DNA of 64,000 bases from Pseudomonas putida (GCF_002025705.1 NZ_CP018846.1:1665501-1729500); one strand, 5' to 3'. Positions 1-9,540 are shown, counted from the stretch's first letter. Notes: generated by a model from the sequence alone, not told the origin. A program made the numbers and translations.

Positions 1-488
1 CTCGGCACATCGCGATAGAACTGCGCACGGTTGCTGGCGACCTGGGCCTGAAAGTTGTCGAATACCGACTTCGGCAGGCCGCCGGGGTTGGCGGGTGTCT
101 GTACCATCAGCGGTGGCACGGCGGCGATCAGCACGGCCTTGGCCACCGGGTCACCGGGGTGGCGCGCCATGTAGCGCACCACTTCGCCGCCACCGGTGGA
201 GTGGCCCACATGTACTGCGCCCTGGGTGCCGAGGTGTTCGACCACGGCCGCCACATCGTCGGCATAGTGGTCCATGTCGTGGCCATCCGGCACCTGGCTG
301 GAGCGCCCGTGGCCACGGCGGTCATGGGCGACCACGCGAAAGCCCTTGCCCAGGAAGAACAGCATCTGCGCGTCCCAGTCGTCGGCACTGAGCGGCCAGC
401 CGTGGTGGAAGTGGATGACCGGCGCATCGCGCGGGCCCCAGTCCTTGTAGAAGATCTGAACGCCATCCTTCGTGGTTACGTAGCTCAT
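1..488 (-). CDS. alpha/beta hydrolase (non-heme chloroperoxidase/arylesterase type), 3' part outside window
   Basis: The minus-strand frame starts at an ATG at 488 and runs off the window's left edge, so only about the first 162 residues are seen. They contain the HGWP oxyanion-hole region, an HDRRGHGRS strand and the nucleophile elbow GHSTGGGEV, whose Ser is the catalytic residue of the alpha/beta-hydrolase fold. This order is typical of the cofactor-free haloperoxidase/arylesterase family (about 270 residues). The catalytic Asp and His lie outside the window. There is no signal peptide, so it should be cytoplasmic. Substrate unknown. Confidence 0.85.
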   Translation of the reverse strand, partial: MSYVTTKDGVQIFYKDWGPRDAPVIHFHHGWPLSADDWDAQMLFFLGKGFRVVAHDRRGHGRSSQVPDGHDMDHYADDVAAVVEHLGTQGAVHVGHSTGGGEVVRYMARHPGDPVAKAVLIAAVPPLMVQTPANPGGLPKSVFDNFQAQVASNRAQFYRDVP

Positions 489-622
489 GGTCGTGTCTCC
501 TCAGTGCAGGAACCGAAGTGAGCTATTGAGAATAGGAGGGATTCCGTTCGGCATCGGGATTTGTTGTGCCAGGACTGGCCTCTTCGAGGCGTCGAACCGC
601 CGCGAAGAAGCCATCACCTGTG

Positions 623-1975
623 TCACATGAACCAGCGGTATTCCCGCGCACTGACCTCCTGCATGAACGCCAGATGGTCCTGGCGCTTGTTCTCGCAATA
701 CACCATCACGAACTCTTCCCCCAGCCCCTCGTTCACCGCCGGGTGGCTGCGCATGGCCGCGACCGCGCCGAGCATGTCCTTGGGGAAATCGATGCCGCTG
801 CTGCGATCTTCGTTCAGCGGCGCAATCGGTTCCTGCCCGGCATCCAGGCCATGCTCCATGCCACACAGGATCGCCGCCAGCACCAGGTACGGGTTGGCAT
901 CCGCCCCCGCCAGCCGATGCTCGATACGCAGGTTGCGCGCATCCGACTCAGGAATGCGAATGCACGCATCGCGGTCTTCAAACCCCCAGCTTGCTCGGCT
1001 GGCAGCGTTGACCATGGCGCCATAGCGGCGGAATGCATTGTGGTTGGCCGAAAAGATCGGCATGCAGTGCGGCAGCAGCGCGAGGCAGCCGGCCACGGCA
1101 TGGCGTAGCGGGCGTTGCTGGTCGGCAGCCAGCAGGTTGTTGCCGGCCTGGTCGTAAAGGCTTACATGCACATGCATGCCGCTGCCCGGTGCCTGCAGGT
1201 AAGGCTTGCTCATGAACGAGGCGCGCAGCCCATGCTTGAGCGCGACACCCCGGGTGCTGCGGCAGAACAGGGCGGCCCAGTCGGCGGCTTGCAGGCCATC
1301 GTTGCAGTGGCCGAAGTTGATCTCGAACTGGCCGGGGCCCAGTTCGGCCGTGATGACGTTGGCATCCACCCCTTGCGCATTGGCGGTTTCAACCATGTCG
1401 TGGAGCACATCGCTGAACCGCGACAGCCGTTCGATGTGCATGTTGGGCTGGTCGTCCGGGTCATCGCTGAGCGGGTCGCGGGGGAACTGCGGCAGGCCTT
1501 GCTTGAGCGCCCGGTCGAACAGGTAGAACTCCAGCTCGAACGCCACCACCGGGCGAATGCCGCGGCGCTCGAGCCGCTGCAGCACCCGGGCGAGCACCTC
1601 GCGGGGTTCGAATTCGATCGGCGCGGCGGTGCCGTCGGAGCTGATCAGCATCTGCCCCAGCGGCTCGCGCTCCCAGCTCACCGGCTTGAGCGTGCCAGGG
1701 ATCAGGCGGCGGATGGCATCCGGGTCGCCGTCGTTGAAGCAATAGTCGCCAATCGGGAACAGTCCACCTTGTACGCCCAACAGTACGCAGTTCTGCGGCA
1801 GTTTCAGCGGGCTGCCGGCGGCGACTTTTTCCAGCATGTCGATGGGGTAGCGTTTGCCATAGAAGTGCCCGGGGATGTCCAGGCTGAGCAGGTCGACATG
1901 GCTGACCTCGGGGTAGCGGGCACGGAATGCGCGAACTTCACTGAGCAGATCGGGAAAGCCTGTTGTTAGGGTCAT
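623..1975 (-). CDS. glutamine synthetase family protein, gamma-glutamylputrescine synthetase-like
   Basis: A 450-residue glutamine-synthetase-fold ligase that uses ATP to join glutamate to an amine. The ATP/glutamate region is clear (TAELGPGQFEINFGH near 210, PGSGMHVHVSL near 265, ADANPYLVLAA near 355). The length and the neighbours (PuuR-like cupin regulator and FAD oxidoreductase on the same strand, agmatine deiminase and polyamine-binding protein close by) point to the PuuA/SpuI group, which glutamylates putrescine or related amines, rather than to GlnA. It lies 9 bp downstream of the regulator gene and is probably the last gene of a three-gene operon. Exact amine substrate not proven. Confidence 0.85.
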   Translation of the reverse strand: MTLTTGFPDLLSEVRAFRARYPEVSHVDLLSLDIPGHFYGKRYPIDMLEKVAAGSPLKLPQNCVLLGVQGGLFPIGDYCFNDGDPDAIRRLIPGTLKPVSWEREPLGQMLISSDGTAAPIEFEPREVLARVLQRLERRGIRPVVAFELEFYLFDRALKQGLPQFPRDPLSDDPDDQPNMHIERLSRFSDVLHDMVETANAQGVDANVITAELGPGQFEINFGHCNDGLQAADWAALFCRSTRGVALKHGLRASFMSKPYLQAPGSGMHVHVSLYDQAGNNLLAADQQRPLRHAVAGCLALLPHCMPIFSANHNAFRRYGAMVNAASRASWGFEDRDACIRIPESDARNLRIEHRLAGADANPYLVLAAILCGMEHGLDAGQEPIAPLNEDRSSGIDFPKDMLGAVAAMRSHPAVNEGLGEEFVMVYCENKRQDHLAFMQEVSAREYRWFM

Positions 1976-1984
1976 GCTGTGCTC

Positions 1985-2536
1985 TCATCGGAATACCCAG
2001 AGGATGCGTGTCGTCTGGTTGGTCAGGTTGGCGTAGCGAAAGTGGCGGTTGGGCGGCAGCTGAAAGCTGTCGTTGGGCGCGAGGGTCACGGCTTGTTCAT
2101 CGTCAGCGAGCCAGAGGGTCAGTTCACCCTCCAGAACGAAACCGCCTTGCTCGGAACTGTCGTCCAGGTGCCCCTCGCCACTGCTGGCGCCGGGCGCCAG
2201 GTGGCTTTCGAGCATGGCGAAACGGCCGTTGAGCGTGGGTGACACCAATACGTCGCTGATACCCCCGGCGTAGTAGATCGTGCGCCGCTCGCCGGGGCGG
2301 GTGACCCAGTCCAGCGCGGGTGGCTGGCTGGCCTGGTAGAAGTAGGTGGTCGGCACCTGCAAGGCTTCGCTTATGGCCGTGAGGTCGGCCACGGTCGGTT
2401 GCGACAGACCGCGCTCGACCTGGGACAGAAAGCCCAGCGAGCGCCTGACCTTGCCCGCCAGCTCATCGAGGGTCAGCCCGCGGTGCTTGCGCAGGTCGCG
2501 GATCAGCAGGGCCAGGCCCTGGGCGTCTTCAGACAT
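1985..2536 (-). CDS. XRE-cupin transcriptional regulator, PuuR-like
   Basis: A 183-residue protein with an N-terminal helix-turn-helix (residues about 9-65, LGFLSQVERGLSQPTVADL as recognition region) and a C-terminal cupin (about 105-180). This is the PuuR architecture, which represses putrescine catabolism genes in enterobacteria and is relieved by the polyamine. The ATG at 2536 is chosen because the HTH begins right after it; in-frame extension to 2665 only overlaps the oxidoreductase gene. It overlaps that gene's end by 8 bp, so the two are translationally linked. Regulation of this operon is inferred. Confidence 0.85.
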   Translation of the reverse strand: MSEDAQGLALLIRDLRKHRGLTLDELAGKVRRSLGFLSQVERGLSQPTVADLTAISEALQVPTTYFYQASQPPALDWVTRPGERRTIYYAGGISDVLVSPTLNGRFAMLESHLAPGASSGEGHLDDSSEQGGFVLEGELTLWLADDEQAVTLAPNDSFQLPPNRHFRYANLTNQTTRILWVFR

Positions 2537-3818
2537 GGTCGCGCATCCTGTACCAGGCCTTTGCCGCCGCCTCCAGCGGTGCGGCCAGCAGATCACCGCC
2601 CGGGAAGCGGCCGTTGTCGATGCCCTGGTACAAGGCCAGCAGGTCGTCGTCGCCGAGGATTGCATCGCTCACCGCCCGCGCGGCGGCCAGGGTCGGTAGC
2701 ACACCGTGGCCGGAGAAACCTTGCAGCCAGTAGCGCTGCCCCGCGCGGCCGACGTCCGGGGTGCGCTGGATGCTGCAGTCGATATGGCCGCCCCAGGCAT
2801 AGTCGATGGCCACCCCGGCCAGTTGCGGGAACACCCGTTCCAGGTAGGGGCGGGTGGCGCTGGCGACATCCTTGGGGATGCCACCCAGGTAGGTGCAGCC
2901 GCCACCGAACAACAGGCGGTGGTCGGGGGTGAGGCGGAAATAGTCGGGTACGAACTGGTTGTCGATCACGCAGCTGTTGCGCGGCAGCAGCGAGCGGGCG
3001 AACTCGGCATCCAGCGGCGCGGTGGCCACCTGGTACGAGCCGACTGGCAGCAGCCGGCGCGACAGGCCGCGGTCGAGGCGGTCGATGTAGGCGTTGCAGG
3101 CCAGTACCAGTACGTCGCAGCGCACCTCGCCCTGTTCGGTGCGGGCCACGTAGCCGTTGGCGCTGGGCTGGTAGTCGAGAACCTGGCTCTGCTCGAAGAT
3201 GCGCCCGCCATGGGCTTCGATAATGGCCGCCAGGCCCTGGGCCAGTTTCAGCGGGTTGAGGTGCGCGCCCTTGGCGTCGTACAGCGCGGCCTGGTAGCGC
3301 GGGCTGTCGATCCATTGTGGCAGCTCGTCGCGGCCGATCAGGCGCAGGGCGTCGTAGCCCCATTTGTGTTCGGCATCATGCAGGACTTCTTCGAGCATTT
3401 TTACCCGCCGTGGCAGCACCGCGGTCCACAGGCTGCCGAGCCGGTAGTCGATGTCGAAGCCATGGCGCAGGGGCAGCTCGCGCATCTCGTCGGCGGCCCA
3501 GCACATGCTGCCCCACAGGCGCCGGGTGCGTTCCACGCCCAAGGCTTTTTCCAAGGGCGGCATGTCGCATGACCACCCCAGCAGCGCCTGGCCACCGTTG
3601 CGCCCGGAGGCGGCCCAGGCGACCCGGCTGGCTTCCAGCAGGGTCACGCGTTTGCCGGCCAGGGTCAGGCGCAGGGCAGTGTGCAGGCCGCTGAAGCCTG
3701 CGCCGATGATCAGCACCTCGGTATCGTGCGGGCCTTGCAGGGTAGGGCGCAGGGGGATGCTGGCGGGGTAGGTCTGGGCGTAGTAGCTGGCGACGTGCTG
3801 GGCGGATTGCTTGAACAT
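2529..3818 (-). CDS. FAD-dependent oxidoreductase, gamma-glutamylputrescine oxidase-like
   Basis: A 429-residue DAO-family flavoprotein. The FAD-binding GxGxxG motif is VLIIGAGFSGLHTAL near residue 36, followed by the SGRNGGQ signature typical of PuuB/OrdL proteins. The C-terminal GFSGHGVLPTL is the second FAD contact. It would oxidise the gamma-glutamylated amine to the aldehyde, releasing hydrogen peroxide, acting after the neighbouring ligase. It is the first gene of the minus-strand operon and is divergent from the LysR gene across a 233-bp gap holding a REP pair. It could act on another amine; the context favours putrescine. Confidence 0.85.
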   Translation of the reverse strand: MFKQSAQHVASYYAQTYPASIPLRPTLQGPHDTEVLIIGAGFSGLHTALRLTLAGKRVTLLEASRVAWAASGRNGGQALLGWSCDMPPLEKALGVERTRRLWGSMCWAADEMRELPLRHGFDIDYRLGSLWTAVLPRRVKMLEEVLHDAEHKWGYDALRLIGRDELPQWIDSPRYQAALYDAKGAHLNPLKLAQGLAAIIEAHGGRIFEQSQVLDYQPSANGYVARTEQGEVRCDVLVLACNAYIDRLDRGLSRRLLPVGSYQVATAPLDAEFARSLLPRNSCVIDNQFVPDYFRLTPDHRLLFGGGCTYLGGIPKDVASATRPYLERVFPQLAGVAIDYAWGGHIDCSIQRTPDVGRAGQRYWLQGFSGHGVLPTLAAARAVSDAILGDDDLLALYQGIDNGRFPGGDLLAAPLEAAAKAWYRMRDHV

Positions 3819-3924
3819 GCAGTGGCCTCGTGAAATTTATTGTGATTATTTTCATGAAAATCTAGCATGGAATTTTCATGGCGCCAGGGCCGTTCGTCTT
3901 CCTGTGGGGTTGGTTATATGATCC

Positions 3925-4030
3925 GGGGGCCGCTTTGCAGCCCATTCGCGACACAAGGCCGCTCCTACAGGAATCCGCGATCTGCTGTAGGAGCGGCCTT
4001 GTGTCGCGAGTGGGCTGCGTAGCAGCCCCC
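3925..4030. repeat. REP pair (inverted)
   Basis: Two oppositely oriented REP units face each other. GCCGCTTTGCAGCCC with CGCGACACAAGGCCGCTCCTACAG is mirrored by CTGTAGGAGCGGCCTTGTGTCGCGAG with GGGCTGCGTAGCAGCCCC. The pair fills most of the gap between the oxidoreductase and LysR genes and could form a long hairpin. Confidence 0.9.
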
Positions 4031-4051
4031 AAGGCCCTGACAGGAACAACA

Positions 4052-4939
4052 ATGCGCCGCCTGCCTTCCCTGACCGCCCTGCGCACTTTCGAATGCGCCG
4101 CCCGCCATGGCCATTTCGGCCGCGCCGCTGCCGAGCTGTGCGTCACCGACAGCGCCGTCAGCCACCAGATTCGCCAGCTAGAGGATCAACTTGGCGTTGC
4201 CCTGTTCGAACGCGTGGGCCGCCAGGTACGCCCCAGTGCCGAGGCCGAGCGACTGCTGCATCACCTGCAACAGGCCTTCGAGCTGATCGGCAAGGCTTGC
4301 GACGAGCTGCGCGACCCGGCCTCGCAAGCGGTGCTGAGGGTGGCGGTAACGGCGGAGCTTGCGCAAAAATGGCTGGTCGCGCGCCTGGCCGACTTCAGCA
4401 GCCGTTACCCGCACATCACCCTGCACCTGCACGATCAGCCGATCGATGCCGGCGCTCCGGCGCTGGACGTCGACCTTGCCATCACCTACGGCACCAGCGC
4501 CCTGGACGCCAGCACCCACTTCGTCCGGCCGCTGCCGCTGCTGCAGTTCTTCCCCGTATGCAGCCCCGGGCTGTTCAACCAGGGCGGCCTCAAGCGCCCG
4601 CGTGACCTGGTGCGCCATTGCCTGCTGCACGACGACCAGGACGGCCGCACCTGGACCACCTGGCTGGCCACCCACGCCGAAGACGCGCTGCCTACCCGCC
4701 AGCTGTACTTCCCCCATGCCGCGCTGGCGCTGGAGGCGGCGTTGCTGGGGCAGGGCGTGGCGATGGGCGACAACCTGACCTGCCAGGCCGACCTGCAGAG
4801 CGGCCGGCTGGTGCGCCCGTTCAGTGCCAGTGTGACGGCCCAGGGGCAGTACGCGCTGGTGTGCGAACGCTTGCGCCTGGAGCGGGCGCCGGTGGCCGAC
4901 TTCATCGAATGGTTCATCGAACAGCTGGGCGATAGCTGA
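4052..4939 (+). CDS. LysR-family transcriptional regulator, GcvA-like
   Basis: 295 residues. The N-terminal winged HTH (RRLPSLTALRTFECAARHG, then TDSAVSHQIRQLE) and the short periplasmic-binding-like effector domain resemble the GcvA/AmpR branch. The ATG at 4052 is used because a longer in-frame reading (to 3878) would translate straight through the REP pair. It precedes agmatine deiminase by 93 bp in the same direction and probably senses a polyamine-related ligand, but the target is not shown by the sequence. Confidence 0.85.
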   Translation: MRRLPSLTALRTFECAARHGHFGRAAAELCVTDSAVSHQIRQLEDQLGVALFERVGRQVRPSAEAERLLHHLQQAFELIGKACDELRDPASQAVLRVAVTAELAQKWLVARLADFSSRYPHITLHLHDQPIDAGAPALDVDLAITYGTSALDASTHFVRPLPLLQFFPVCSPGLFNQGGLKRPRDLVRHCLLHDDQDGRTWTTWLATHAEDALPTRQLYFPHAALALEAALLGQGVAMGDNLTCQADLQSGRLVRPFSASVTAQGQYALVCERLRLERAPVADFIEWFIEQLGDS

Positions 4940-5032
4940 ATTCAATTCAGCTATCGCTGAGTTTTCATCGTTGGATGCCTGATGCCGGGCGGCGTAGCGT
5001 GCAGCCATCACTCACCGACACGAGGTTGACCC

Positions 5033-6139
5033 ATGGCACGTTCGCTCACCACCACCCCCAAGGCCGATGGTTTCCGCCTGCCCGGCGAATTCGAGCGCAA
5101 GGCCGGTTGCTGGCTTGGCTGGCCAGAGCGCCCGGATGTCTGGCGCAATGGCGCCAAGCCTGCGCAAAAGGTCTGGGTCGAGATCGTCACGGCCATCGCT
5201 TCCAGCGAGCCGGTCACGGTCTGCGCCTCGGCTGCCCAGTACGCCAACGCCCGGCGCCTGCTGCCGCCGCAGGTACGCGTGGTGGAAATGACCTGCAACG
5301 ACACCTGGTTCCGCGACAGCGGTGCCTGCTTCGTGGTCAATGACAACAGTGGCGAAGTGCGTGGCGTCGACTTCGAGTTCAACGCCTACGGCGGGCTCGA
5401 TGGCGGCCTCTACTACCCGTGGGACAAGGACGACCAGATCGCGCAGAAGATCCTCGAAATCGAAGGCCTGGACCGCTATCGCGCGCCATTGATCGCCGAA
5501 CTTGGCGGCATCCAGAGTGACGGCCAGGGTAGCCTGCTGACCACCGAGCAGTGCCTGCTCAACCGCAACCGCAACGCCCATCTGGGCAAGGCCGAGGTGA
5601 CGCGTCGCCTTGAAGACTACCTGGGTGCCGAACAGGTGATCTGGCTGCCGCGTGGCTGCAAGTTCGACGAGACCGACGGCCACGTCGACGACCTGGCCTG
5701 CTTCGTGCGCCCCGGTGAAGTGGTGCTGCAGTGGACCGACAACCGTGACGACCCGCAGTGGGAAATCTACCAGGAGGCTTACGAAATCCTGCGCAGCACC
5801 CGCGATGCGCGTGGCCGTGAGCTGAAGGTGCACAAGCTGCCGCAACCCGATGTGCTGGAATGGACTGCCGAAGAAGCGGCCGGGCTCGATCAGGTCGACG
5901 GTACCCACCTGCGCGAAGCCGGCACGCGCATCTGTGCTTCGTACATCAACTACTACGCGGGCAACTCGGCCATCGTCGTGCCGCTGTTTGGCGACCGCAA
6001 TGACGCCGTTGCCCAGGCGACCCTGGCGGAGCTGTTCCCCGGCCACCGCATCATTGGCATCGAGAACTCCCGCGAGATCCTGCTCGGTGGTGGCAATGTC
6101 GCCTGCATCACCATGCCGCAGTACGCCGGAGGCCGCTGA
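5033..6139 (+). CDS. aguA: agmatine deiminase
   Basis: 368 residues, the usual size. It hydrolyses agmatine to N-carbamoylputrescine and ammonia. Guanidine-modifying-enzyme motifs are present: NDTWFRDSG near residue 87, the DETDGHVDD segment with the catalytic His near 218, and the C-terminal GGGNVACITMPQ with the nucleophilic Cys near 358. The stop overlaps the start of the next gene (TGATG). The usual partner aguB (N-carbamoylputrescine amidohydrolase) is not next to it or elsewhere in the window. Confidence 0.95.
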   Translation: MARSLTTTPKADGFRLPGEFERKAGCWLGWPERPDVWRNGAKPAQKVWVEIVTAIASSEPVTVCASAAQYANARRLLPPQVRVVEMTCNDTWFRDSGACFVVNDNSGEVRGVDFEFNAYGGLDGGLYYPWDKDDQIAQKILEIEGLDRYRAPLIAELGGIQSDGQGSLLTTEQCLLNRNRNAHLGKAEVTRRLEDYLGAEQVIWLPRGCKFDETDGHVDDLACFVRPGEVVLQWTDNRDDPQWEIYQEAYEILRSTRDARGRELKVHKLPQPDVLEWTAEEAAGLDQVDGTHLREAGTRICASYINYYAGNSAIVVPLFGDRNDAVAQATLAELFPGHRIIGIENSREILLGGGNVACITMPQYAGGR

Positions 6140-7236
6140 TGAAACGGCGCGCACTGGCCATTGCGGTCGCCCTGGGCTGCGCGGTGTCGGTGGCTCAGGC
6201 GGCCGACGCACAACAGCCGACCGTCAACCTGTACATCTGGGGCGAATACCTGGCCCCCGATACCTTGACCCGGTTCGAGCAGGAAACCGGCATACGTGTG
6301 GTCGCCGATCACTTCGACTCGCTGGAAACCGCCGAGACCAAGCTGTTGACCGGTGGCAGTGGCTACGACGTGGTGCTCACTGCCGGTCAGCACCTGAGCC
6401 GGGCCATTGCCAGCGGTGCCCTGCAACCGCTGGACAAAGCCCGGCTGCCGCACCTGGCTGGGGTGGGTGAAGAGTTTCGCCAGCATATGGCCCTGTTCGA
6501 CCCGGGCAACCGCTATGCCGGGACCTATGCCTGGGGCACGACCGGGGTGGGTTACCAGCAGCAAGCGGTGACGGCGCGCATGGGCGATGCACCGCTGGAC
6601 AGTTGGGCGATGCTGTTCGACCCGCAGGTGGTGGCGAAATTTGCCGATTGCGGGGTGAGCCTGCTCAACGACCCCAACGAGGTGTTTGCTGCGGTGATGC
6701 GCTACTTGGGCCTGGACATCAACCAGCAGCGCCTTGAAGACCTGAAGGCGGCGGAGGTGCAGCTGCGCAAGGTGCGCCCGTACATTCGCTACTTCGACAA
6801 TGATCGCAACATCAACGACCTGGCCAATGGCGAAACCTGCGTGGCGATGTCGTGGAACGGTAACGTGGCCATCGCCGAGGGGCAGGCGCAGCAGGCGGGC
6901 AAGGCGTTTGCGCTGGACTACAGCATTCCGAAGGAGGGCACGTTGATCTGGCTGGACGCGCTGGTGGTGCCCAAGGATGCGCCGCACCCGGATGCTGCGT
7001 GGCAACTGGTGGATTACCTGATGCGCCCGGATGTGATCGCGCCGATTACCGACACCATCCATTACGCCAATGCGATCACGGCGGCGGATGGGCTGGTGGA
7101 TGCGCAGATCCGCAATGCACCGGGGACCTACCCACCGGCTGAGGTGCGGGCGCGGTTGTATGGCAAGAATGACAATGGCAAAGCGTTCAATCGGGAGCTT
7201 ACCCGGGCTTTCAGCCGGTTGAAGAGTGGTGCCTAG
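6139..7236 (+). CDS. polyamine ABC transporter periplasmic substrate-binding protein (PotF/SpuD type)
   Basis: 365 residues with a Sec signal peptide (KRR then a hydrophobic core, cleavage likely after AQA near residue 23). The mature start, VNLYIWGEYLAPDTL, matches the PotD/PotF family, and a C-terminal DALVVPKDAPHPDAAWQ segment is also typical. It overlaps aguA by one base, so the two are coupled. No permease or ATPase genes follow: a REP pair and topB on the opposite strand come next. It must share a transporter encoded elsewhere or act as an orphan binding or sensing protein. Confidence 0.9.
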   Translation: MKRRALAIAVALGCAVSVAQAADAQQPTVNLYIWGEYLAPDTLTRFEQETGIRVVADHFDSLETAETKLLTGGSGYDVVLTAGQHLSRAIASGALQPLDKARLPHLAGVGEEFRQHMALFDPGNRYAGTYAWGTTGVGYQQQAVTARMGDAPLDSWAMLFDPQVVAKFADCGVSLLNDPNEVFAAVMRYLGLDINQQRLEDLKAAEVQLRKVRPYIRYFDNDRNINDLANGETCVAMSWNGNVAIAEGQAQQAGKAFALDYSIPKEGTLIWLDALVVPKDAPHPDAAWQLVDYLMRPDVIAPITDTIHYANAITAADGLVDAQIRNAPGTYPPAEVRARLYGKNDNGKAFNRELTRAFSRLKSGA

Positions 7237-7263
7237 CCTGGGAGTTGTGTTGCCTGTACCGGC

Positions 7264-7334
7264 CTCTTCGCGGCTGAAGCCGCTCCTACAAGGGTTGCAC
7301 CGCCCTCTGTAGGAGCGGCTTCAGCCGCGAAGAG
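7264..7334. repeat. REP pair (inverted)
   Basis: CTCTTCGCGGCTGAAGCCGC TCCTACA is mirrored by TGTAGGAGCGGCTTCAGCCG CGAAGAG. It lies between two convergent genes and may act as a transcription barrier. Confidence 0.9.
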
Positions 7335-7347
7335 TATTGGCAACTCA

Positions 7348-9306
7348 TCAACTGGAGGTCTTGCGCCGAGGTTGCCTTGGCTTGCTGGCAGCTGGTTTCC
7401 CTTCAGCGGCCTTGCCTTTGCCGGTACTGCGCCGCTTCTTCTTCCACGGCGCCGCCTTGCCCACCGCCGGCCCGGTAATGGTCATGCGCATCCCCCGGCA
7501 ACGTTCCACCAGCTTGCCCATCCACGCTGACTGGCGAGCGACGAACTCTTCCAGGCTCATCTCGCCGCTTTGCACCATGTCCAGTGCCTGCTCCCAGATT
7601 GCCGTGGTGCCGGGGTCGGCAATCGCGCGGGGCACGGCGTCGATCAGGCTGAAGGCGGCCGGGGTGGCAGACAGGGCCTTGCCGTTCTTCACCAGGTAGC
7701 CGCGGTCGAGCAGGCCCTGGATGATGCTGGCGCGGGTCGCTTCGGTCCCGATGCCGGTGGTTTCCTTAAGCTTTTGCTTGAGCCGCGGGTCGTCCACCAG
7801 CTTGGCGACGTTCTTCATGGCCTTGATCAGGTCGCCTTCGGTGAAAGGCTTGGGCGGCTGGGTCCACAAGTCCTTGAGCTGCAAACCGTGCACGTTGCAG
7901 TCCTGGCCTTCATGAAGGGCCGGCAGCACCTGAGCTGGCTGGGCTTCGCGGCCCTTGGCCGGGGTCAGCGCCTCGGGCAGGGCGCGACGCCAGCCGGGCT
8001 CGACGATCTGTTTGCCGACAGCGCGCAGGGCATGGCCAGCGCAGTCGAATTCGGCCTGGGTACGGTCGTACTCGTGGTTGGGCAGGAACTGCGCCAGGTA
8101 GCGTGCACGGATCAGCGTGTAGACCGCCTTGTGCTTGGCGGGCAGGCGTGCCGGGTCGCTGGCTGCGGCGGTGGGGATGATGCCGTGGTGGGCGCTGACC
8201 TTGGCGTCGTTCCACGCGCGTGAGCGGCGCTGGGGCTGCAGGTGCGCTTGCAGCGGCGCCAGGCTGGCATCGGCACGCTGCAGCGCGGCGAGAACGGCTG
8301 GAGCCTCGCCATGCTGGCTGACCGGCAGGTAGCCACAATCGCTGCGCGGGTAGGTGATCAGCTTGTGGGTCTCATACAGCGCCTGGGCGATGTCGAGGGT
8401 TTCCTGGGCGCCGAGGCCGAACTTTTTCGAGCACAGTTCCTGCAAGGTGCCGAGGTCGAAGGGCAGCGGTGCGGCCTCGCGCACGCGCTCGGTGGCAACC
8501 TTGAGTACCCGCGCCGTACCGGCATTGTTCATGTCTGCAGCGGCCTGCCGGGCCAGTGCCTGGTTGAGGCAGCGGCCCTGGTCGTCGCAGGTGTCATCCG
8601 GTGCGCGCCATTGCGCATTGAAGGTTTGCCCGGCGTGTTCGAGCTGTACATCAATGGCCCAGAAAGGCACGGGCACGAAATCGGCGATGCTGCGGTCACG
8701 GTCCACCACCAGGCGCAGGGTCGGGGTCTGCACCCGCCCCACCGGCAGCACGCCCTGGTAGCCGGATTGGCGGCCAAGCAGGGTGAACAGCCGGCTCATG
8801 TTCATGCCGATCAGCCAGTCGGCGCGGGAGCGGCCCAGTGCCGAGTGGTAGAGGTTGAAGGTTTCCTGGCCGGGCAGCAGGCGCGCCAGGGCCTTGCGGA
8901 TCGAGGCGTCGTCCAGGGCCGACAACCACAGGCGCTGGATCGGGCCGCGGTAGCGGCAGTGCTCGACCAGCTCACGGGCGATCATCTCGCCTTCGCGGTC
9001 GGCGTCGGTGGCGATCACCAGCTCGCGGGCTTCCCCAAGCAGGCGCTTGACCGCCTTGAACTGGCTGGCGGTCTTGGGCTTGACCAGCATCTTCCACTTT
9101 TCCGGGATGATTGGCAGGTCGGCGAGGTTCCAACGCTTGTAGCGGTCGTCGTAACTGTCGGGCGGGGCGGTTTCCAGCAGGTGGCCGATGCACCAGGTCA
9201 CGCAGACGTCGGAGCCTTGCCAGCAGCCGTCGGCCTTGCGGTTGGCACCGAGCACCTTGGCGATGTCTTTGGCCTGGGAGGGTTTTTCGCAGAGGAACAG
9301 GCGCAT
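7348..9306 (-). CDS. topB: DNA topoisomerase III
   Basis: 652 residues, type IA topoisomerase that decatenates DNA by single-strand passage. The N-terminal Toprim begins RLFLCEKPSQAKDIA and has the acidic DADREGE motif near 101. The catalytic tyrosine is in KLITYPRSDCG (Tyr about 319). The C terminus is a Lys/Arg-rich tail without obvious zinc fingers. The start at 9306 is chosen because the family begins directly with MRLFLCEKPSQ; an in-frame extension to 9369 adds 21 unrelated residues. Confidence 0.95.
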   Translation of the reverse strand: MRLFLCEKPSQAKDIAKVLGANRKADGCWQGSDVCVTWCIGHLLETAPPDSYDDRYKRWNLADLPIIPEKWKMLVKPKTASQFKAVKRLLGEARELVIATDADREGEMIARELVEHCRYRGPIQRLWLSALDDASIRKALARLLPGQETFNLYHSALGRSRADWLIGMNMSRLFTLLGRQSGYQGVLPVGRVQTPTLRLVVDRDRSIADFVPVPFWAIDVQLEHAGQTFNAQWRAPDDTCDDQGRCLNQALARQAAADMNNAGTARVLKVATERVREAAPLPFDLGTLQELCSKKFGLGAQETLDIAQALYETHKLITYPRSDCGYLPVSQHGEAPAVLAALQRADASLAPLQAHLQPQRRSRAWNDAKVSAHHGIIPTAAASDPARLPAKHKAVYTLIRARYLAQFLPNHEYDRTQAEFDCAGHALRAVGKQIVEPGWRRALPEALTPAKGREAQPAQVLPALHEGQDCNVHGLQLKDLWTQPPKPFTEGDLIKAMKNVAKLVDDPRLKQKLKETTGIGTEATRASIIQGLLDRGYLVKNGKALSATPAAFSLIDAVPRAIADPGTTAIWEQALDMVQSGEMSLEEFVARQSAWMGKLVERCRGMRMTITGPAVGKAAPWKKKRRSTGKGKAAEGKPAASKPRQPRRKTSS

Positions 9307-9425
9307 GGCCGGGAACGCTTCATCGGGGGTGATGGGCACTAGGATGCGCAAGCGGGGGCGCGGAGGCAAGTTTTATCTGGATGGATGTACAGGTTTCTTG
9401 TTGCCTGAAATTTGCGCGGTGCCTG

Positions 9426-9540
9426 TGTGGGAGCGGCCTTGCGTCGCGAAAGGGCTGCGAAGCAGCCCCGGCAATCTGTGCCAGCACAGAGATCTTGGGG
9501 CCGCTACGCGCCCCTTTCGCGACGCAAGGCCGCTCCCACA
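9426..9540. repeat. REP pair (inverted)
   Basis: TGTGGGAGCGGCCTTGCGTC GCGAAAGGGCTGCGAAGCAGCCCC is mirrored by GGGGCCGCTACGCGCCCC TTTCGCGACGCAAGGCCGCTCCCACA. It occupies the gap between topB and the GNAT gene. Confidence 0.9.

Noticed and set aside
3878..4051. 58-residue N-terminal extension of the first LysR regulator
   Set aside because: It translates a REP pair and has no family match; the HTH starts right after the ATG at 4052.
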